A DNA stretch of 64,000 bases from JAJPXI01 sp051867655 (GCA_051867655.1 JBJDYV010000020.1:1-64000), one strand, 5' to 3'. Positions 42,266 to 51,429 are shown, counted from the stretch's first letter. Notes: generated from the sequence alone by a model not told the origin. Numbers and translations are program-made.

Positions 42266-43201
42266 ATGAAGTTCAACAAGCAGAAATTAAATTCTCTCTT
42301 GCCGTTTGCCGCGCTGATCGTCGTGTTTCTGCTGTTCACGGTGCTGACGGGCGGGCAGCTGGCAACGGCCAGGAGTCTGAACCGCATGATGACCCAGGCC
42401 TACACGGTCATGCTCATCGGCCTGGGCGCCACATTTATCTATATGCACGGCGGAATCGACTTCTCGCTGGGCTCGGTGCTGGCCCTTTCCGAGATGTGCG
42501 CGGCCCTGTTGTTCGAAGCGACGGGGATGTCCTGGACCTTGCTTCCCGCTACCATCGTGGTGGCGGTCTTCTGCGGCCTGCTGACCGGCCTTGCCACGGT
42601 GAAGCTGAATGTGCCGCCCTTTATCGCGTCCCTGTGTATGCAGCTCGCCGGGCGGGGAGTTTTGACCACCATCCTGAACTCCCGGATGGTCAGTGTCACG
42701 CAGCTGTCCGTGCCGACGTGGGCCGAGCGGATCGTGGTCCTGGTGCTGATCATTGCGGCGGCGGTATTCCTGGCCGACTACAGCAAGGTGGGCAAGTACA
42801 ACAAAGCCATCGGCGAGAACCGCAAGGCCGCGTGGACCAGCGGGATCAATGTCAACCGCTACCGCCTGCTGGCGTACCTGATCTGCGGCTTTACGCTGGG
42901 TATCGCGGCCTATTTTGACCTGCGCCGTGTGGGCGTCCTGGCGGGTAATACAGGCATGGGCATGGAGATGGACGTCCTGATCGCTCTGGTTCTGGGCGGA
43001 TTGTCCCTGTCCGGCGGCTACCGGTCGTCTGTCCGCTGCGCCGTGATCGGCAGCCTGACCATCGTGATCCTGGAAAACGGCCTGACCATCATGGGATTGA
43101 ATTCCTCGTACATGGGCATTGTGAAGGGTATTGTTTTCCTGGCAATGGTCCTGTTTACCTATAAGCGCAACAAAGCCAAGGGCGCGCTGCTGCCGCGTTA
43201 A
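42266..43201 (+). CDS. Sugar ABC transporter permease, RbsC type
   Basis: 311 residues, 8-10 membrane segments. YMHGGIDFSLGSVLALSEM near 56-74 is the RbsC signature, as are KYNKAIGENRKAAWTSGINV and VLIALVLGGLSLSGGYRS. The ATG has GGAGAAG 5 nt upstream and lies 11 nt after the ATPase stop. A second permease of the same family is encoded at 44502. Confidence 0.9.
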   Translation: MKFNKQKLNSLLPFAALIVVFLLFTVLTGGQLATARSLNRMMTQAYTVMLIGLGATFIYMHGGIDFSLGSVLALSEMCAALLFEATGMSWTLLPATIVVAVFCGLLTGLATVKLNVPPFIASLCMQLAGRGVLTTILNSRMVSVTQLSVPTWAERIVVLVLIIAAAVFLADYSKVGKYNKAIGENRKAAWTSGINVNRYRLLAYLICGFTLGIAAYFDLRRVGVLAGNTGMGMEMDVLIALVLGGLSLSGGYRSSVRCAVIGSLTIVILENGLTIMGLNSSYMGIVKGIVFLAMVLFTYKRNKAKGALLPR

Positions 43202-43246
43202 AATACAGCAAAAGTTCCTGAGGAAAAATGAAATGGAGGAAAGAAC

Positions 43247-44407
43247 ATGAAAACGAAAAAACTGTTGAGCCTGCTTCTTGCCTTCTGCCTTGTGGCCGCG
43301 CTGCTGGCCGGCTGCGGGGACGATCCGGCGGGAAACAACACCCCCGTGAACAACAATTCACCCGCGACATCTGACGGCTCCTCGGAGATCGAGATGCCCG
43401 CCTACAAGATCGGCATCATCTCCCACACCAATTCCGGCGGCTGCTGGGAACGGATCCTGGACGCCGCCCAGTACATGGGCGATGAGCTGAACTGCGAAGT
43501 CTCCGCCGCCGTGGGCAGCAGCGCCGACGCCATCCTGACCGAAGCGGAGAATTTCATCGCCTCCGGTGTGGACGGCCTGATCATCATGAATGACGGCGGC
43601 GTGACCTCCCGCCTGGTGGATCTCTGCGAAGAGGCCGGCGTCTACATTGTGTTCAGCGACTGCGGGTTGAGCGTGGTCGGGGAGGACGATTATTCTACTT
43701 ACGCGACCAGCGAGTATTACCTGGGCCATGTGGCCCATGACGAGTACGCCGACTCCTATGCCTGCGCGCAGGACATGATCGCCAACGGCGCGAAGAATTT
43801 CGTGATCTTCGGCCTGCCGCCCGGAATCTCCTCCAACTTTGACAAGCGCGCGGTCGGCGCGATGGACGCCATCAAGGAGGCGGGCCTGGATTACGTGGAG
43901 GCCCGCAGCTACGCCATGGCGGAGATCGCCAACAACCTGATGTCCCAGTATCCCGAGACCGACGCCATCTTCAGCTTCGTCACCACGCCGGATTCCTTCA
44001 ACGTGGCCGACATGGCCGCCAAGTACGGCGGTAAGATCCAGATCTCCGCATACATGGTCGGCGACGTGTCCAATGAGTTTGACATTGGCTTCCTGACCCA
44101 TGTCAGCGTCGGCTCCGAGGCCCGGATCCAGCTGGCCTTTGCCCTGCTGTACAGCGGCCTGCGCGGGGAGCGGATCAGCAACGCGGACGGCACCCCGGCC
44201 GAGATCGAGTTCCCCCACCTGTGGATCACCTCCGGGGAGGATTTCAGAACCTTCTACGCCGCCACCACCGGCGGTAACCACGCGTACAGCATCGATGAGA
44301 TGAAGCAGCTGATCAAGGTGTTCAACCCCGATGTGACCCCCGCTGATTACCAGACCATTGCCGACGCCTTCAGCGCGGAGGACGGCTGGCTGGCCGGCAA
44401 GAAGTAA
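43247..44407 (+). CDS. Sugar-type ABC substrate-binding lipoprotein
   Basis: 386 residues. The lipoprotein signal ends in LLAGC (Cys23), followed by an Asn/Pro/Ser linker. The rest is the periplasmic-binding fold of the ribose/galactose (type 1) group: YKIGIISHTNSGGCWERILDA, ENFIASGVDGLIIMNDGG, ETDAIFSFVTTPDSF. It binds the substrate outside the membrane. The sequence is divergent enough that the ligand cannot be named. Confidence 0.88.
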   Translation: MKTKKLLSLLLAFCLVAALLAGCGDDPAGNNTPVNNNSPATSDGSSEIEMPAYKIGIISHTNSGGCWERILDAAQYMGDELNCEVSAAVGSSADAILTEAENFIASGVDGLIIMNDGGVTSRLVDLCEEAGVYIVFSDCGLSVVGEDDYSTYATSEYYLGHVAHDEYADSYACAQDMIANGAKNFVIFGLPPGISSNFDKRAVGAMDAIKEAGLDYVEARSYAMAEIANNLMSQYPETDAIFSFVTTPDSFNVADMAAKYGGKIQISAYMVGDVSNEFDIGFLTHVSVGSEARIQLAFALLYSGLRGERISNADGTPAEIEFPHLWITSGEDFRTFYAATTGGNHAYSIDEMKQLIKVFNPDVTPADYQTIADAFSAEDGWLAGKK

Positions 44408-44433
44408 TCGCCTTTTTTACAGCCTTTTGCCCG

Positions 44434-44466
44434 GCGGAGGGGGGACGGTTTTGCCCCCTCTGCTCC
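44434..44466 (+). terminator. Intercistronic GC-rich stem-loop after the binding-protein gene
   Basis: A GGCGGAGGGGG-type left side pairs with CCCCCTCTGCTCC on the right around a TTTT-containing loop. No T run follows, so it is more likely an mRNA stabiliser than a full stop. Confidence 0.4.
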
Positions 44467-44501
44467 GGAAGGCGTATCTCGTTTGAACTGGGAGGCAGGG
44501 T

Positions 44502-45524
44502 ATGACCAAACAGAAAAGAATCGCCGGAAATATCGTCAAAACGCTTTTGCTGCCGGTCGGCATGTTTCTGGTTATATGGATCCTGACGCGATTTATCGGC
44601 CGGGGACAGTTCGGCAACTGGGACAGCATCGTCTCCATCCTGAGAAATACGATGCTCGGTTCCTGCATCTCGTTGGCCATGGCCTGCAATCTGCTGAACG
44701 GCCGCTGGGATTTCTCCATCGGCATGATGGTCATCCTCTGCCCGGTACTGGCCATGCCGCTGGTGGAAAAGCTTAACATCGGGATCCCCGGACTTCTGAT
44801 CGTGTGTATCGTGATCGGCCTTTTGCTGGGCCTGCTCAGCGGAGTGATGTATCTTGTGATCCGCGTGCCGTCTATCGTGATCAGCCTGGGCTTTTATGTG
44901 ATCTACGAAAGCGTGATCACCGTCTTTAACGGCGGCTCCGGCGCGCGCATCAAGGACTACAGCATGCTGAAGCTGGCGCAGTTCCCGTACATCTTCCTGG
45001 TGGCGGGCGCGGGCTTCCTGGTATTTTATGTCCTGTTCACCCACACAAGATTCGGATACAATGTCCGTTCGCTGGCAAAGTCCCAGGCGCTGGCGGTCAA
45101 CAGCGGGATCAATGAGCGGCGGAACGTGCTGGGCTGCTATCTGCTCTGCGGCTTCCTGGTGGCCATAGCGGGCATCATCTACGTCTGCATGACCGGAACC
45201 ATCCTGGCGGATATGCGGCAGAACGGCTCTTCCACCATCATGTTCGAGGCGATCCCCCCGGTGTTCATCGGCTTTTTCCTGATGCGGTACACCAATCTGA
45301 CCGTGGGCGTCATCGTCGGCACGCTGGCCATGAAGCTGCTGACGGCGGGCATGCTGGCAATGGGCATCCCCTCCGCGATGCAGAATGTGGGCGTGGGCCT
45401 GTTCCTGCTGATCTTCATCGCCTTTACCCACAACCAGTCCAAGATCTATGACGCGCGGAAAGCGCGGCACCGGATCGCGGCGGTCACGGCAAAAATCAAT
45501 TCCGAGCAGAAAACAGCGGTTTGA
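44502..45524 (+). CDS. Second sugar ABC transporter permease, RbsC type
   Basis: 340 residues, about ten membrane segments. LAMACNLLNGRWDFSIGMMVIL occupies the place of the RbsC signature, RFGYNVRSLAKSQALAVNSGI is the cytoplasmic coupling loop, and the last third is hydrophobic. It has AGGCAGGG upstream. With the permease at 42266 it could form a heterodimeric channel, where most RbsC-type importers use a homodimer. Confidence 0.85.
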   Translation: MTKQKRIAGNIVKTLLLPVGMFLVIWILTRFIGRGQFGNWDSIVSILRNTMLGSCISLAMACNLLNGRWDFSIGMMVILCPVLAMPLVEKLNIGIPGLLIVCIVIGLLLGLLSGVMYLVIRVPSIVISLGFYVIYESVITVFNGGSGARIKDYSMLKLAQFPYIFLVAGAGFLVFYVLFTHTRFGYNVRSLAKSQALAVNSGINERRNVLGCYLLCGFLVAIAGIIYVCMTGTILADMRQNGSSTIMFEAIPPVFIGFFLMRYTNLTVGVIVGTLAMKLLTAGMLAMGIPSAMQNVGVGLFLLIFIAFTHNQSKIYDARKARHRIAAVTAKINSEQKTAV

Positions 45525-45547
45525 CGGCTCACCGGGAGGTAATCAAT

Positions 45548-47215
45548 TTGGCTTTTTCGGAACAAACAATCAAAACCGAGGTGCTGATCATCGGCTCCGG
45601 GATCGCCGGCTCCTTCGCGGCCATCCGCGCGCGGGAGCTGGGGGCGGAGGTCCTGGTCGTGGAGCAGGGCGAGGCCGGCTTTGTCGGCCGGTCCTCCACC
45701 GGCACGAACATCAACCGCGTGGTCCTGCCCGAGGACGACCACGACGAGGCTCTGCGGGGCAGCGTTCTCCAGACCGACTACATGCTGGACCAGGAGTACG
45801 GCAAGGAGTGTATCGACGAAAGCTACGACCGTTTCCAGGAGATCCTGGCGATGGGCGGCGACTATGAGCGGGGCTGGGACGGCCAGATCAAGTGGATGAT
45901 GATGGAGACCGATGTGGCCGGTTTCAGGCAGAGACAGGCGATCTGGAGCCCCTTCGGGTCCTACAAGCACCTGTATAAATTCGTCACCGCGGCCAGGGCC
46001 GCCGGGGCGAAGTTCCGCGACCGGACCCTGATCACGGAGCTGCTGACCCGGAACGGCCAGTGTGTGGGCGCTGTGGGCATCGACGTGCGGACTGGCGAGT
46101 TTTTGACCTTCCGGGCCAAGGCGGTGGTCCTCTGTACGGCGGACTACCACGCGGCCGGCTGTAATAACATCGGCCACACCGGCGACGGCATGGGCATGGC
46201 TCTGCGGGCGGGCGCCCAGCTGCGCGGCATGGAGTTCGGCCGCATCTGCTTCGGCGCCATCTGGCCCAGCTACGCGGAGCAGCAGATCAGCGCCAACGAG
46301 CGGATGGCCCGCACGTACCGCAACACCAATCAAAAGGTGCGTATCATCAACGCCCTGGGCGAGGAGTTCTGCGAGAAATATGAGTGGACCAGGACCCGCC
46401 CGGACCGTATGGTGGGCGGCCCCAGCTGGAAGAATTACATTCCCGCCATCATGAAGGAAGTCAAGGAAGGCCGCGGCCCCGTGTTCTATGAGGTCAACGG
46501 CATGAAGTTTGAGGTCGGCTTCTCCCAGCGCGCCAGCGCCCAGACCGGCGGCGTGCGCATCGACAAGCACGGCGTCACCTGCGTTCCCGGCCTGTTTGCC
46601 GGCGGCAACGGCTCTGATATGTGCGGCGGCATGCACTTCAGCATCCCCTACAACCTGATGGGCTCCTGCTTCACCGGCCGCCGCAGCGGCGAAAGTGCCG
46701 CGCTTTACGCCAAGGAGCACGACTATGTGGAGCCCGATCCCGCTCAGATCGCGCAGTACAAGGCCGAGGCTTACGCTCCGATCGGCCGTCCCACCGGCCT
46801 GACCGAGTCCGAGGTGCGCTGCCGGATGATCGACATCTGGCCCTATCTGGATTACAGAACGGAAGAGACGCTGACCACGGCGTACAACGCCTTCCGGAAT
46901 CTGGAGGAGGAAGCTGCCGGACTGAAGTGCGGCGACGATGTACATGAACTGGCCAAATGCCTGAAGATCCGCAACGTGGTCCAGCTGGGCCAGGCGCAGG
47001 CTCTGGCCGCCCGCGAGCGCAGGGAGTCCCGTATTGAGCATTACCGGGCGGACTACCCCTACATGGACAACAAGAACTTTGCCAAGTGGGTCGTGGTTTC
47101 CGGTGTCGGCGGCGCGATGCACGCCGAGCTGGTGGAGATCCCCTTTGAGCGGTACAAGTATCGTCCGGAGCCTGAGATCGTGGACCGCTGCGCGCCGGCC
47201 CGGAAGGAGGGGTGA
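45548..47215 (+). CDS. FAD-dependent oxidoreductase (AprA/FrdA-like), paralogue A
   Basis: 555 residues starting at a TTG with GGGAGGT 7 nt upstream. The FAD motif is TEVLIIGSGIAGSFAAIRARE (10-30), followed by the GFVGRSSTGTNINRVVLPEDD loop in place of the fumarate-reductase Ser/His/Gly loop. The second FAD block is VPGLFAGGNGSDMCGGMHFSIPYNLMGSCFTGR. The C-terminal helical domain ends in ERYKYRPEPEIVDRCAPARK. It is cytosolic (no signal). It shares long blocks with the protein at 49381. It probably works with the ferredoxin encoded 5 nt downstream and acts on the compound brought in by the sugar-type importer. Confidence 0.85.
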   Translation: MAFSEQTIKTEVLIIGSGIAGSFAAIRARELGAEVLVVEQGEAGFVGRSSTGTNINRVVLPEDDHDEALRGSVLQTDYMLDQEYGKECIDESYDRFQEILAMGGDYERGWDGQIKWMMMETDVAGFRQRQAIWSPFGSYKHLYKFVTAARAAGAKFRDRTLITELLTRNGQCVGAVGIDVRTGEFLTFRAKAVVLCTADYHAAGCNNIGHTGDGMGMALRAGAQLRGMEFGRICFGAIWPSYAEQQISANERMARTYRNTNQKVRIINALGEEFCEKYEWTRTRPDRMVGGPSWKNYIPAIMKEVKEGRGPVFYEVNGMKFEVGFSQRASAQTGGVRIDKHGVTCVPGLFAGGNGSDMCGGMHFSIPYNLMGSCFTGRRSGESAALYAKEHDYVEPDPAQIAQYKAEAYAPIGRPTGLTESEVRCRMIDIWPYLDYRTEETLTTAYNAFRNLEEEAAGLKCGDDVHELAKCLKIRNVVQLGQAQALAARERRESRIEHYRADYPYMDNKNFAKWVVVSGVGGAMHAELVEIPFERYKYRPEPEIVDRCAPARKEG

Positions 47216-47220
47216 GTCCT

Positions 47221-47532
47221 ATGATCAAATCCATCAATCCGATCGCCTGCACCGGCTGCACACTTTGCGAGCGGGTCTGCCCCGCCGACCTGTTCCGCAT
47301 GGCGGACGGGAAAATGACCATCGCCTATCCCGCCGACTGCTGCAACTGCCTGCAGTGCAAGTATGTCTGCCCTGTGGACGCGATCTCGTTTACTTCCGCC
47401 GAGCCGAAAAAGCTCAATATGAACGGCGAGTGGAAGAAGATCAAAGAGCTGATGGGCGCGGTGGATCATCCCCAGGCGGCGATTACCCGCCTGCCCCCCT
47501 GGGAGCTGGCAAAATTGAAGGCAAAGCCCTGA
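47221..47532 (+). CDS. AprB-like 2x[4Fe-4S] ferredoxin, partner of paralogue A
   Basis: 103 residues. Clusters: CTGCTLCERVCPADLFRM and CCNCLQCKYVCPVDAISF. The tail (about 65-103) carries LNMNGEWKKIKELMGAVDHPQ and LPPWELAKL, also present in the ferredoxin at 51056. AAGGAGGGG precedes the ATG. It would shuttle electrons for the flavoprotein. Confidence 0.88.
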   Translation: MIKSINPIACTGCTLCERVCPADLFRMADGKMTIAYPADCCNCLQCKYVCPVDAISFTSAEPKKLNMNGEWKKIKELMGAVDHPQAAITRLPPWELAKLKAKP

Positions 47533-47570
47533 AACCAAAGATTCGGAATATTGCTCACGGATTCAATTTA

Positions 47571-47643
47571 ATACTGATTTCAAATAAAATGCTTTATTTG
47601 AAATCCCGCGTGCTGCGCACGCTGGTGGCGCACGTACCGTGCG
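47571..47643 (-). repeat. REP-like extragenic repeat, copy 2 (inverted relative to 22033)
   Basis: 73 bp matching the reverse complement of 22033-22105 with about five differences, mostly in the GC-rich half. The 13-bp AT-rich hairpin (47576-47605) is identical in both. Confidence 0.8.
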
Positions 47644-47658
47644 CCACGGCGTCTCATA

Positions 47659-47713
47659 AAAACCTGACGCGCGTTGCGCTATAAAAAGCTTTTCAAGCTT
47701 TTTAACAGGTTTT
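47659..47713 (+). terminator. Nested hairpin upstream of the repeat lipoprotein
   Basis: An inner stem AAAAAGCTT/AAGCTTTTT (47683-47691 and 47695-47703) sits inside outer arms AAAACCTG/CAGGTTTT (47659-47666 and 47706-47713). It looks like a terminator or a leader structure between the ferredoxin and lipoprotein genes. Confidence 0.5.
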
Positions 47714-47745
47714 AGCATAAATTGAAAAGAAAGCAGGGAAAAAGG

Positions 47746-49317
47746 ATGAAAAAAATCTTCGCAATGCTTCTGTCCGCAGCAATGGCAGTCTCTCTGTTGG
47801 CAGGCTGCAACGGAACCGGCACACAGAACGTCAAGGTAACGGAAACTCCTGTCCCCTCGGAGACCTCCGCGTCGGAAGAAAAGAATCAGATCGAGGCCGG
47901 AACCTTTTCCTTTAACTATGTAGATGCTTACGGCGATGAAACTGTTTTTACGGTTACAACGAAGGAGACCGGGAAGGTCTATGTCAAGTATGAGGGTGCT
48001 CTGGGCAGCGCGACTTTGAACGGGGACGGCTGGACCGACAATGGCGACGGCACCTTCACCACCAACGCGCTCAGCGGGGAAATCGGCGTTGACTGGGTCG
48101 GCGCGGACGGCAAGGTGACGTGGAAGGTGGACGGCGAGAATGTGGTTCCCGTGGGGTATACCGCTCCCACGGAGTTCCTTGCCAAGCCCTATACCGATCC
48201 GACCACTGCCGCGGAGGCGGTCGGCGTCTATACCTTCGGCTTTGTCAACAACTACGGCGCGACGGTTCCCTATGTCCTCTGGCTGAATGCGGACGGAACC
48301 TTCCGGATCTTCATGAACAGCGACTGGGTCGGCCTGATGGAATACCACGGCGACAGCTGGAGCATCAACGGCGACAGCGTCGTGTCTCTCGGCGCCTGCT
48401 CCTATGAAGGGGAACCCCCCAAGACGGATGGCAACGGCGCGTACTGGTTTGCCGACGGCACCTATGAGAGCAACTGGAAGCTCAGCGGCGACAAGACCTG
48501 CGTTCCCGTGGAGTACGACGGCAAGGTCGGTGAGCTCGATCTGACCGCCCTGCCCGCCGAGTGCTATCCCGCGGGCGCGGACAAGGTCGGCATTTACACC
48601 TTCGGGTTCTTTAACAGCTACGGCGCCACCGTTCCTTACGTCGTCTGGCTCAATGCGGATCAGACCGCGAACATTTTCATGGAAAGCGCATGGGTCGGCA
48701 CGCAGGAATATGTGGGCCATACCTGGACGGTCAACGGGGACGGCACAGTCACCATCAGCGACATGACCTATGAAGGCGAGCCTCCCAAGACGGACGGCAA
48801 CGGCGCGACCTGGTTCGCGGACGGTACCTATGAGAGCACCTGGGAGCTCTCCTCCGACAAGACCTGCAAACCCGTCAACTATGACGGCAAGATCGGTGAG
48901 ATCGACCGGACCACTCTGCCGGAAGCGATCTACCCGACCGCTACCTCGGTGGCGGGCACCTATTACTTCGGCTTTGTGAACCCCTACGGCGCCACGACTC
49001 CCTACGCGGTCAAGCTGAAGGATGACGGCACCGCGCTGATCATCATGGACAACTCCTGGGTCGGCGCCCAGAGCTATGTGGGACACAAGTGGGTCCAGAA
49101 TGAGGACGGCACCATCACCATCAGCGATATGACCTATGAGGGCGAAGCACCCAAGACCGCCGGCAACGGCGCGACCTGGTTCGCGGATGATACATATGAG
49201 AGCACCTGGGTGCTGGAAGGCGGCAGCTGCGTCCCCGTCGGTTATGACGGGAAGACGGAAGCGATCGACCGTTCTTCCCTCTCGGACGGAGCGATCAGCG
49301 CTCTGGAAGCATTCTGA
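47746..49317 (+). CDS. Secreted lipoprotein with four tandem ~120-residue repeats, function unknown
   Basis: 523 residues. The signal peptide ends in a lipobox LLAGC (Cys21), followed by a Thr/Pro/Ser/Glu linker to about 50. A first, diverged repeat spans 51-138; three close repeats span 160-280, 281-402 and 403-523. Each repeat has the order YTFGFVNNYGATVPYVLWLN, then a W-V-G strand, TYEGEPPKTDGNGATWFADGTYES and a closing CVPVEYDGK. The family is not recognised; strand-rich repeats with many aromatics suggest ligand or glycan binding at the cell surface. It sits between two flavoprotein/ferredoxin pairs, which is unusual for a surface protein. Confidence 0.75.
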   Translation: MKKIFAMLLSAAMAVSLLAGCNGTGTQNVKVTETPVPSETSASEEKNQIEAGTFSFNYVDAYGDETVFTVTTKETGKVYVKYEGALGSATLNGDGWTDNGDGTFTTNALSGEIGVDWVGADGKVTWKVDGENVVPVGYTAPTEFLAKPYTDPTTAAEAVGVYTFGFVNNYGATVPYVLWLNADGTFRIFMNSDWVGLMEYHGDSWSINGDSVVSLGACSYEGEPPKTDGNGAYWFADGTYESNWKLSGDKTCVPVEYDGKVGELDLTALPAECYPAGADKVGIYTFGFFNSYGATVPYVVWLNADQTANIFMESAWVGTQEYVGHTWTVNGDGTVTISDMTYEGEPPKTDGNGATWFADGTYESTWELSSDKTCKPVNYDGKIGEIDRTTLPEAIYPTATSVAGTYYFGFVNPYGATTPYAVKLKDDGTALIIMDNSWVGAQSYVGHKWVQNEDGTITISDMTYEGEAPKTAGNGATWFADDTYESTWVLEGGSCVPVGYDGKTEAIDRSSLSDGAISALEAF

Positions 49318-49380
49318 TCGATCCATGGCGAAAAAAACCGGCAGACGCCCGGAACGAAAGGTAATAAGAGGAGGAGCACG

Positions 49381-51051
49381 ATGGGGAAAGATGGGATGGA
49401 AAGAACGGTAACGACCGATGTACTTGTCATCGGCTCCGGTATCGCGGGCTGTTTTGCGGCGATCCACGCCTGCCAGGGCGGAGCCGCCGTAACCATCGTG
49501 GAGCAGGGCGAGGCCGGCTTTGTGGGCCGGTCCGCGCCCGGCCCCAATGTACAGCGTGTGGTTCTTCCCGAGGATGATTTCGACAAGGCCCTGGAGGGTA
49601 CCGTACGCCAGTGCGATTACATGGTGGACCAGGAATACGCCGACGAGATCATCCGGGAATCCCAGGACCGTTTTGAAGAGGAACTGGCCCTGGGGGCTAC
49701 TGTGGAGCGGGGCTGGGACGGCAAGGTCAAATGGATGATGATGGAGACCCAGTTTCCCGACTTTCAGCAGCGGGAAGCCATCTGGGACCCCTTCGGCTCC
49801 TACAAGCATCTGAACAAGTACAAGGTGGAGGCCGAGCGCCTGGGCGCCCGGGTGATCAACCGTACCGTGATCACAGACCTGCTGACAAAGAACGGCAGAG
49901 TGGTGGGCGCCGTGGGCGTGAACCGCAGAACAGGCGAGTTTCTTGTGCTGCGGGCCAAAGCTGTCGTTCTGGCCACGGGCGACTGCCATGCGGCGGCAGC
50001 GGGCAACAATCCGTCGCTGACCGGCGACGGCATGGCCATCGGCCTGCGGGCGGGGGCGCAGCTGCGCGGTATGGAATTCGGCCGCATCGGATTCAGCGTC
50101 ATCTACCCCTCTGGCAAGCCCATGACCATGGCGGAGACCATGCGCCGCGGCCTGCGCATGCCCGGGCAGACCAACTTGCGCATCATCAACGCCCTGGGCG
50201 AAGAATTCTGCGAGCAGTACGAAAGCACCCGAAAGATTCCCGGTCGGCTTATCGGCGGCCCTCCCTGGGACTGCTATCTGCCCGCCATCCTCAAGGAATA
50301 CAGGGAAGGCCGCGGCCCCGTATTCTGGGACGTCGGCGCCATGAAGTTTGAGATCGGCTTTACCGCGCAGCAGAGCGAGCAGAACGGCGGCATCCGGATC
50401 GACAAGAACGGCTGCACCACGGTGCCCGGCCTGTATGCCGCGGGGAACGGTTCGGATATGTGCGGCGCGGTCAACTTCTCCATCCCCTATAATCTGATGG
50501 GGTCTCACGCCACCGGCCGCAGGGCGGGCATCCAGGCGGCGCTGTACGCAAAGGACGCTGCCCTGGAGGAAGCCGACGCGGCGGAGGTCCAACGCCTGAA
50601 GGAACAGGTGTATGCCCCGCTGTCCGTGAAGGATGGCATCCGTGAAGCGGAGGTCCGCCTGAAGCTGATCGACGCGTGGAAGTACCTGGATTATCGCACT
50701 GAGGAGAACCTGACCAGGGCGTACGAACTGCTGTGCGGCCTGGAGGAGGAGGCGCAGCGGCTCAAGGCGGACGATTGGCATGAGCTGGTCAAGTGCCTGA
50801 AGATCCGCAACACCATCCAGGTGGGGCAGGCCAGCGCACTGGCGGCCCGGGAACGCAGGGAGTCCCGCCTGCTGCATTACAGGGACGACTATCCGCTGAC
50901 CGACAATGTGAACTGGCTCAAGTGGGTCATCGTTCAGGGCACCGGCGGCGACATGAGGGCAACCGTCGAGGACATCCCCATGGAGCGGTACAAGTATCGT
51001 CCGGCTCCCACCATGGTCGATCGGTTGGCCCCGGCCAGAAAGGACGGTTGA
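49381..51051 (+). CDS. FAD-dependent oxidoreductase (AprA/FrdA-like), paralogue B
   Basis: 556 residues. Same plan as 45548: FAD motif TDVLVIGSGIAGCFAAIHACQ, loop GFVGRSAPGPNVQRVVLPEDD, and VPGLYAAGNGSDMCGAVNFSI as the second FAD block. Shared stretches include WDGKVKWMMMET, RIINALGEEFCEQYE, KCLKIRNTIQVGQASALAAR and ERYKYRPAPTMVDRLAPARK. I estimate well over half the residues identical to paralogue A. It was probably made by duplication of the flavoprotein/ferredoxin unit. AGAGGAGGA precedes the ATG. Confidence 0.85.
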   Translation: MGKDGMERTVTTDVLVIGSGIAGCFAAIHACQGGAAVTIVEQGEAGFVGRSAPGPNVQRVVLPEDDFDKALEGTVRQCDYMVDQEYADEIIRESQDRFEEELALGATVERGWDGKVKWMMMETQFPDFQQREAIWDPFGSYKHLNKYKVEAERLGARVINRTVITDLLTKNGRVVGAVGVNRRTGEFLVLRAKAVVLATGDCHAAAAGNNPSLTGDGMAIGLRAGAQLRGMEFGRIGFSVIYPSGKPMTMAETMRRGLRMPGQTNLRIINALGEEFCEQYESTRKIPGRLIGGPPWDCYLPAILKEYREGRGPVFWDVGAMKFEIGFTAQQSEQNGGIRIDKNGCTTVPGLYAAGNGSDMCGAVNFSIPYNLMGSHATGRRAGIQAALYAKDAALEEADAAEVQRLKEQVYAPLSVKDGIREAEVRLKLIDAWKYLDYRTEENLTRAYELLCGLEEEAQRLKADDWHELVKCLKIRNTIQVGQASALAARERRESRLLHYRDDYPLTDNVNWLKWVIVQGTGGDMRATVEDIPMERYKYRPAPTMVDRLAPARKDG

Positions 51052-51055
51052 GCCT

Positions 51056-51361
51056 ATGATCACGAAAATCAACGAACTGGCCTGCATCAACTGCGGCTTA
51101 TGTGAAAAGATCTGCCCGATGGACGTGTTCCGCATGGCGGACGGGCAGATGAAGATCGCCTACATCGCCGACTGCGTGACCTGTCTCCAGTGCGTCTCTG
51201 TCTGCCCGGTGGATGCCATCAGCGCTGTCCCCGGCAAGCCCGCCAAGTTCAACATGGACAACGAAATGGACACCGTTAAGAAAATGATGGGCTTTGAGGA
51301 TCACCCCATGGCAGAACAGACCCGCATGCCGCCCTGGATGAAGGCGAAAGCAAAGGGCTGA
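51056..51361 (+). CDS. AprB-like 2x[4Fe-4S] ferredoxin, partner of paralogue B
   Basis: 101 residues. Clusters: CINCGLCEKICPMDVFRM and CVTCLQCVSVCPVDAISA; the tail FNMDNEMDTVKKMMGFEDHP and MPPWMKAKAK parallels the ferredoxin at 47221. It begins 4 nt after the flavoprotein stop. It closes the unit, with a hairpin after it. Confidence 0.88.
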   Translation: MITKINELACINCGLCEKICPMDVFRMADGQMKIAYIADCVTCLQCVSVCPVDAISAVPGKPAKFNMDNEMDTVKKMMGFEDHPMAEQTRMPPWMKAKAKG

Positions 51362-51387
51362 GGCATCCCGGACTTAATATGAACTGA

Positions 51388-51415
51388 AGAGGAGGGGCCG
51401 CACGGCCCCTCCTCT
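51388..51415 (+). terminator. GC-rich hairpin ending the flavoprotein/ferredoxin operon
   Basis: 13-bp arms AGAGGAGGGGCCG/CGGCCCCTCCTCT with a 2-nt loop (51388-51400, 51403-51415). The following sequence has few T. Confidence 0.6.
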
Positions 51416-51429
51416 GTGCCTTGGGGCAC

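Noticed and set aside
47563..51135. 1190-codon open frame on the minus strand across the lipoprotein and flavoprotein genes
   Set aside because: GC-rich shadow frame; the + strand genes have signal peptide, FAD and Fe-S motifs and ribosome sites.
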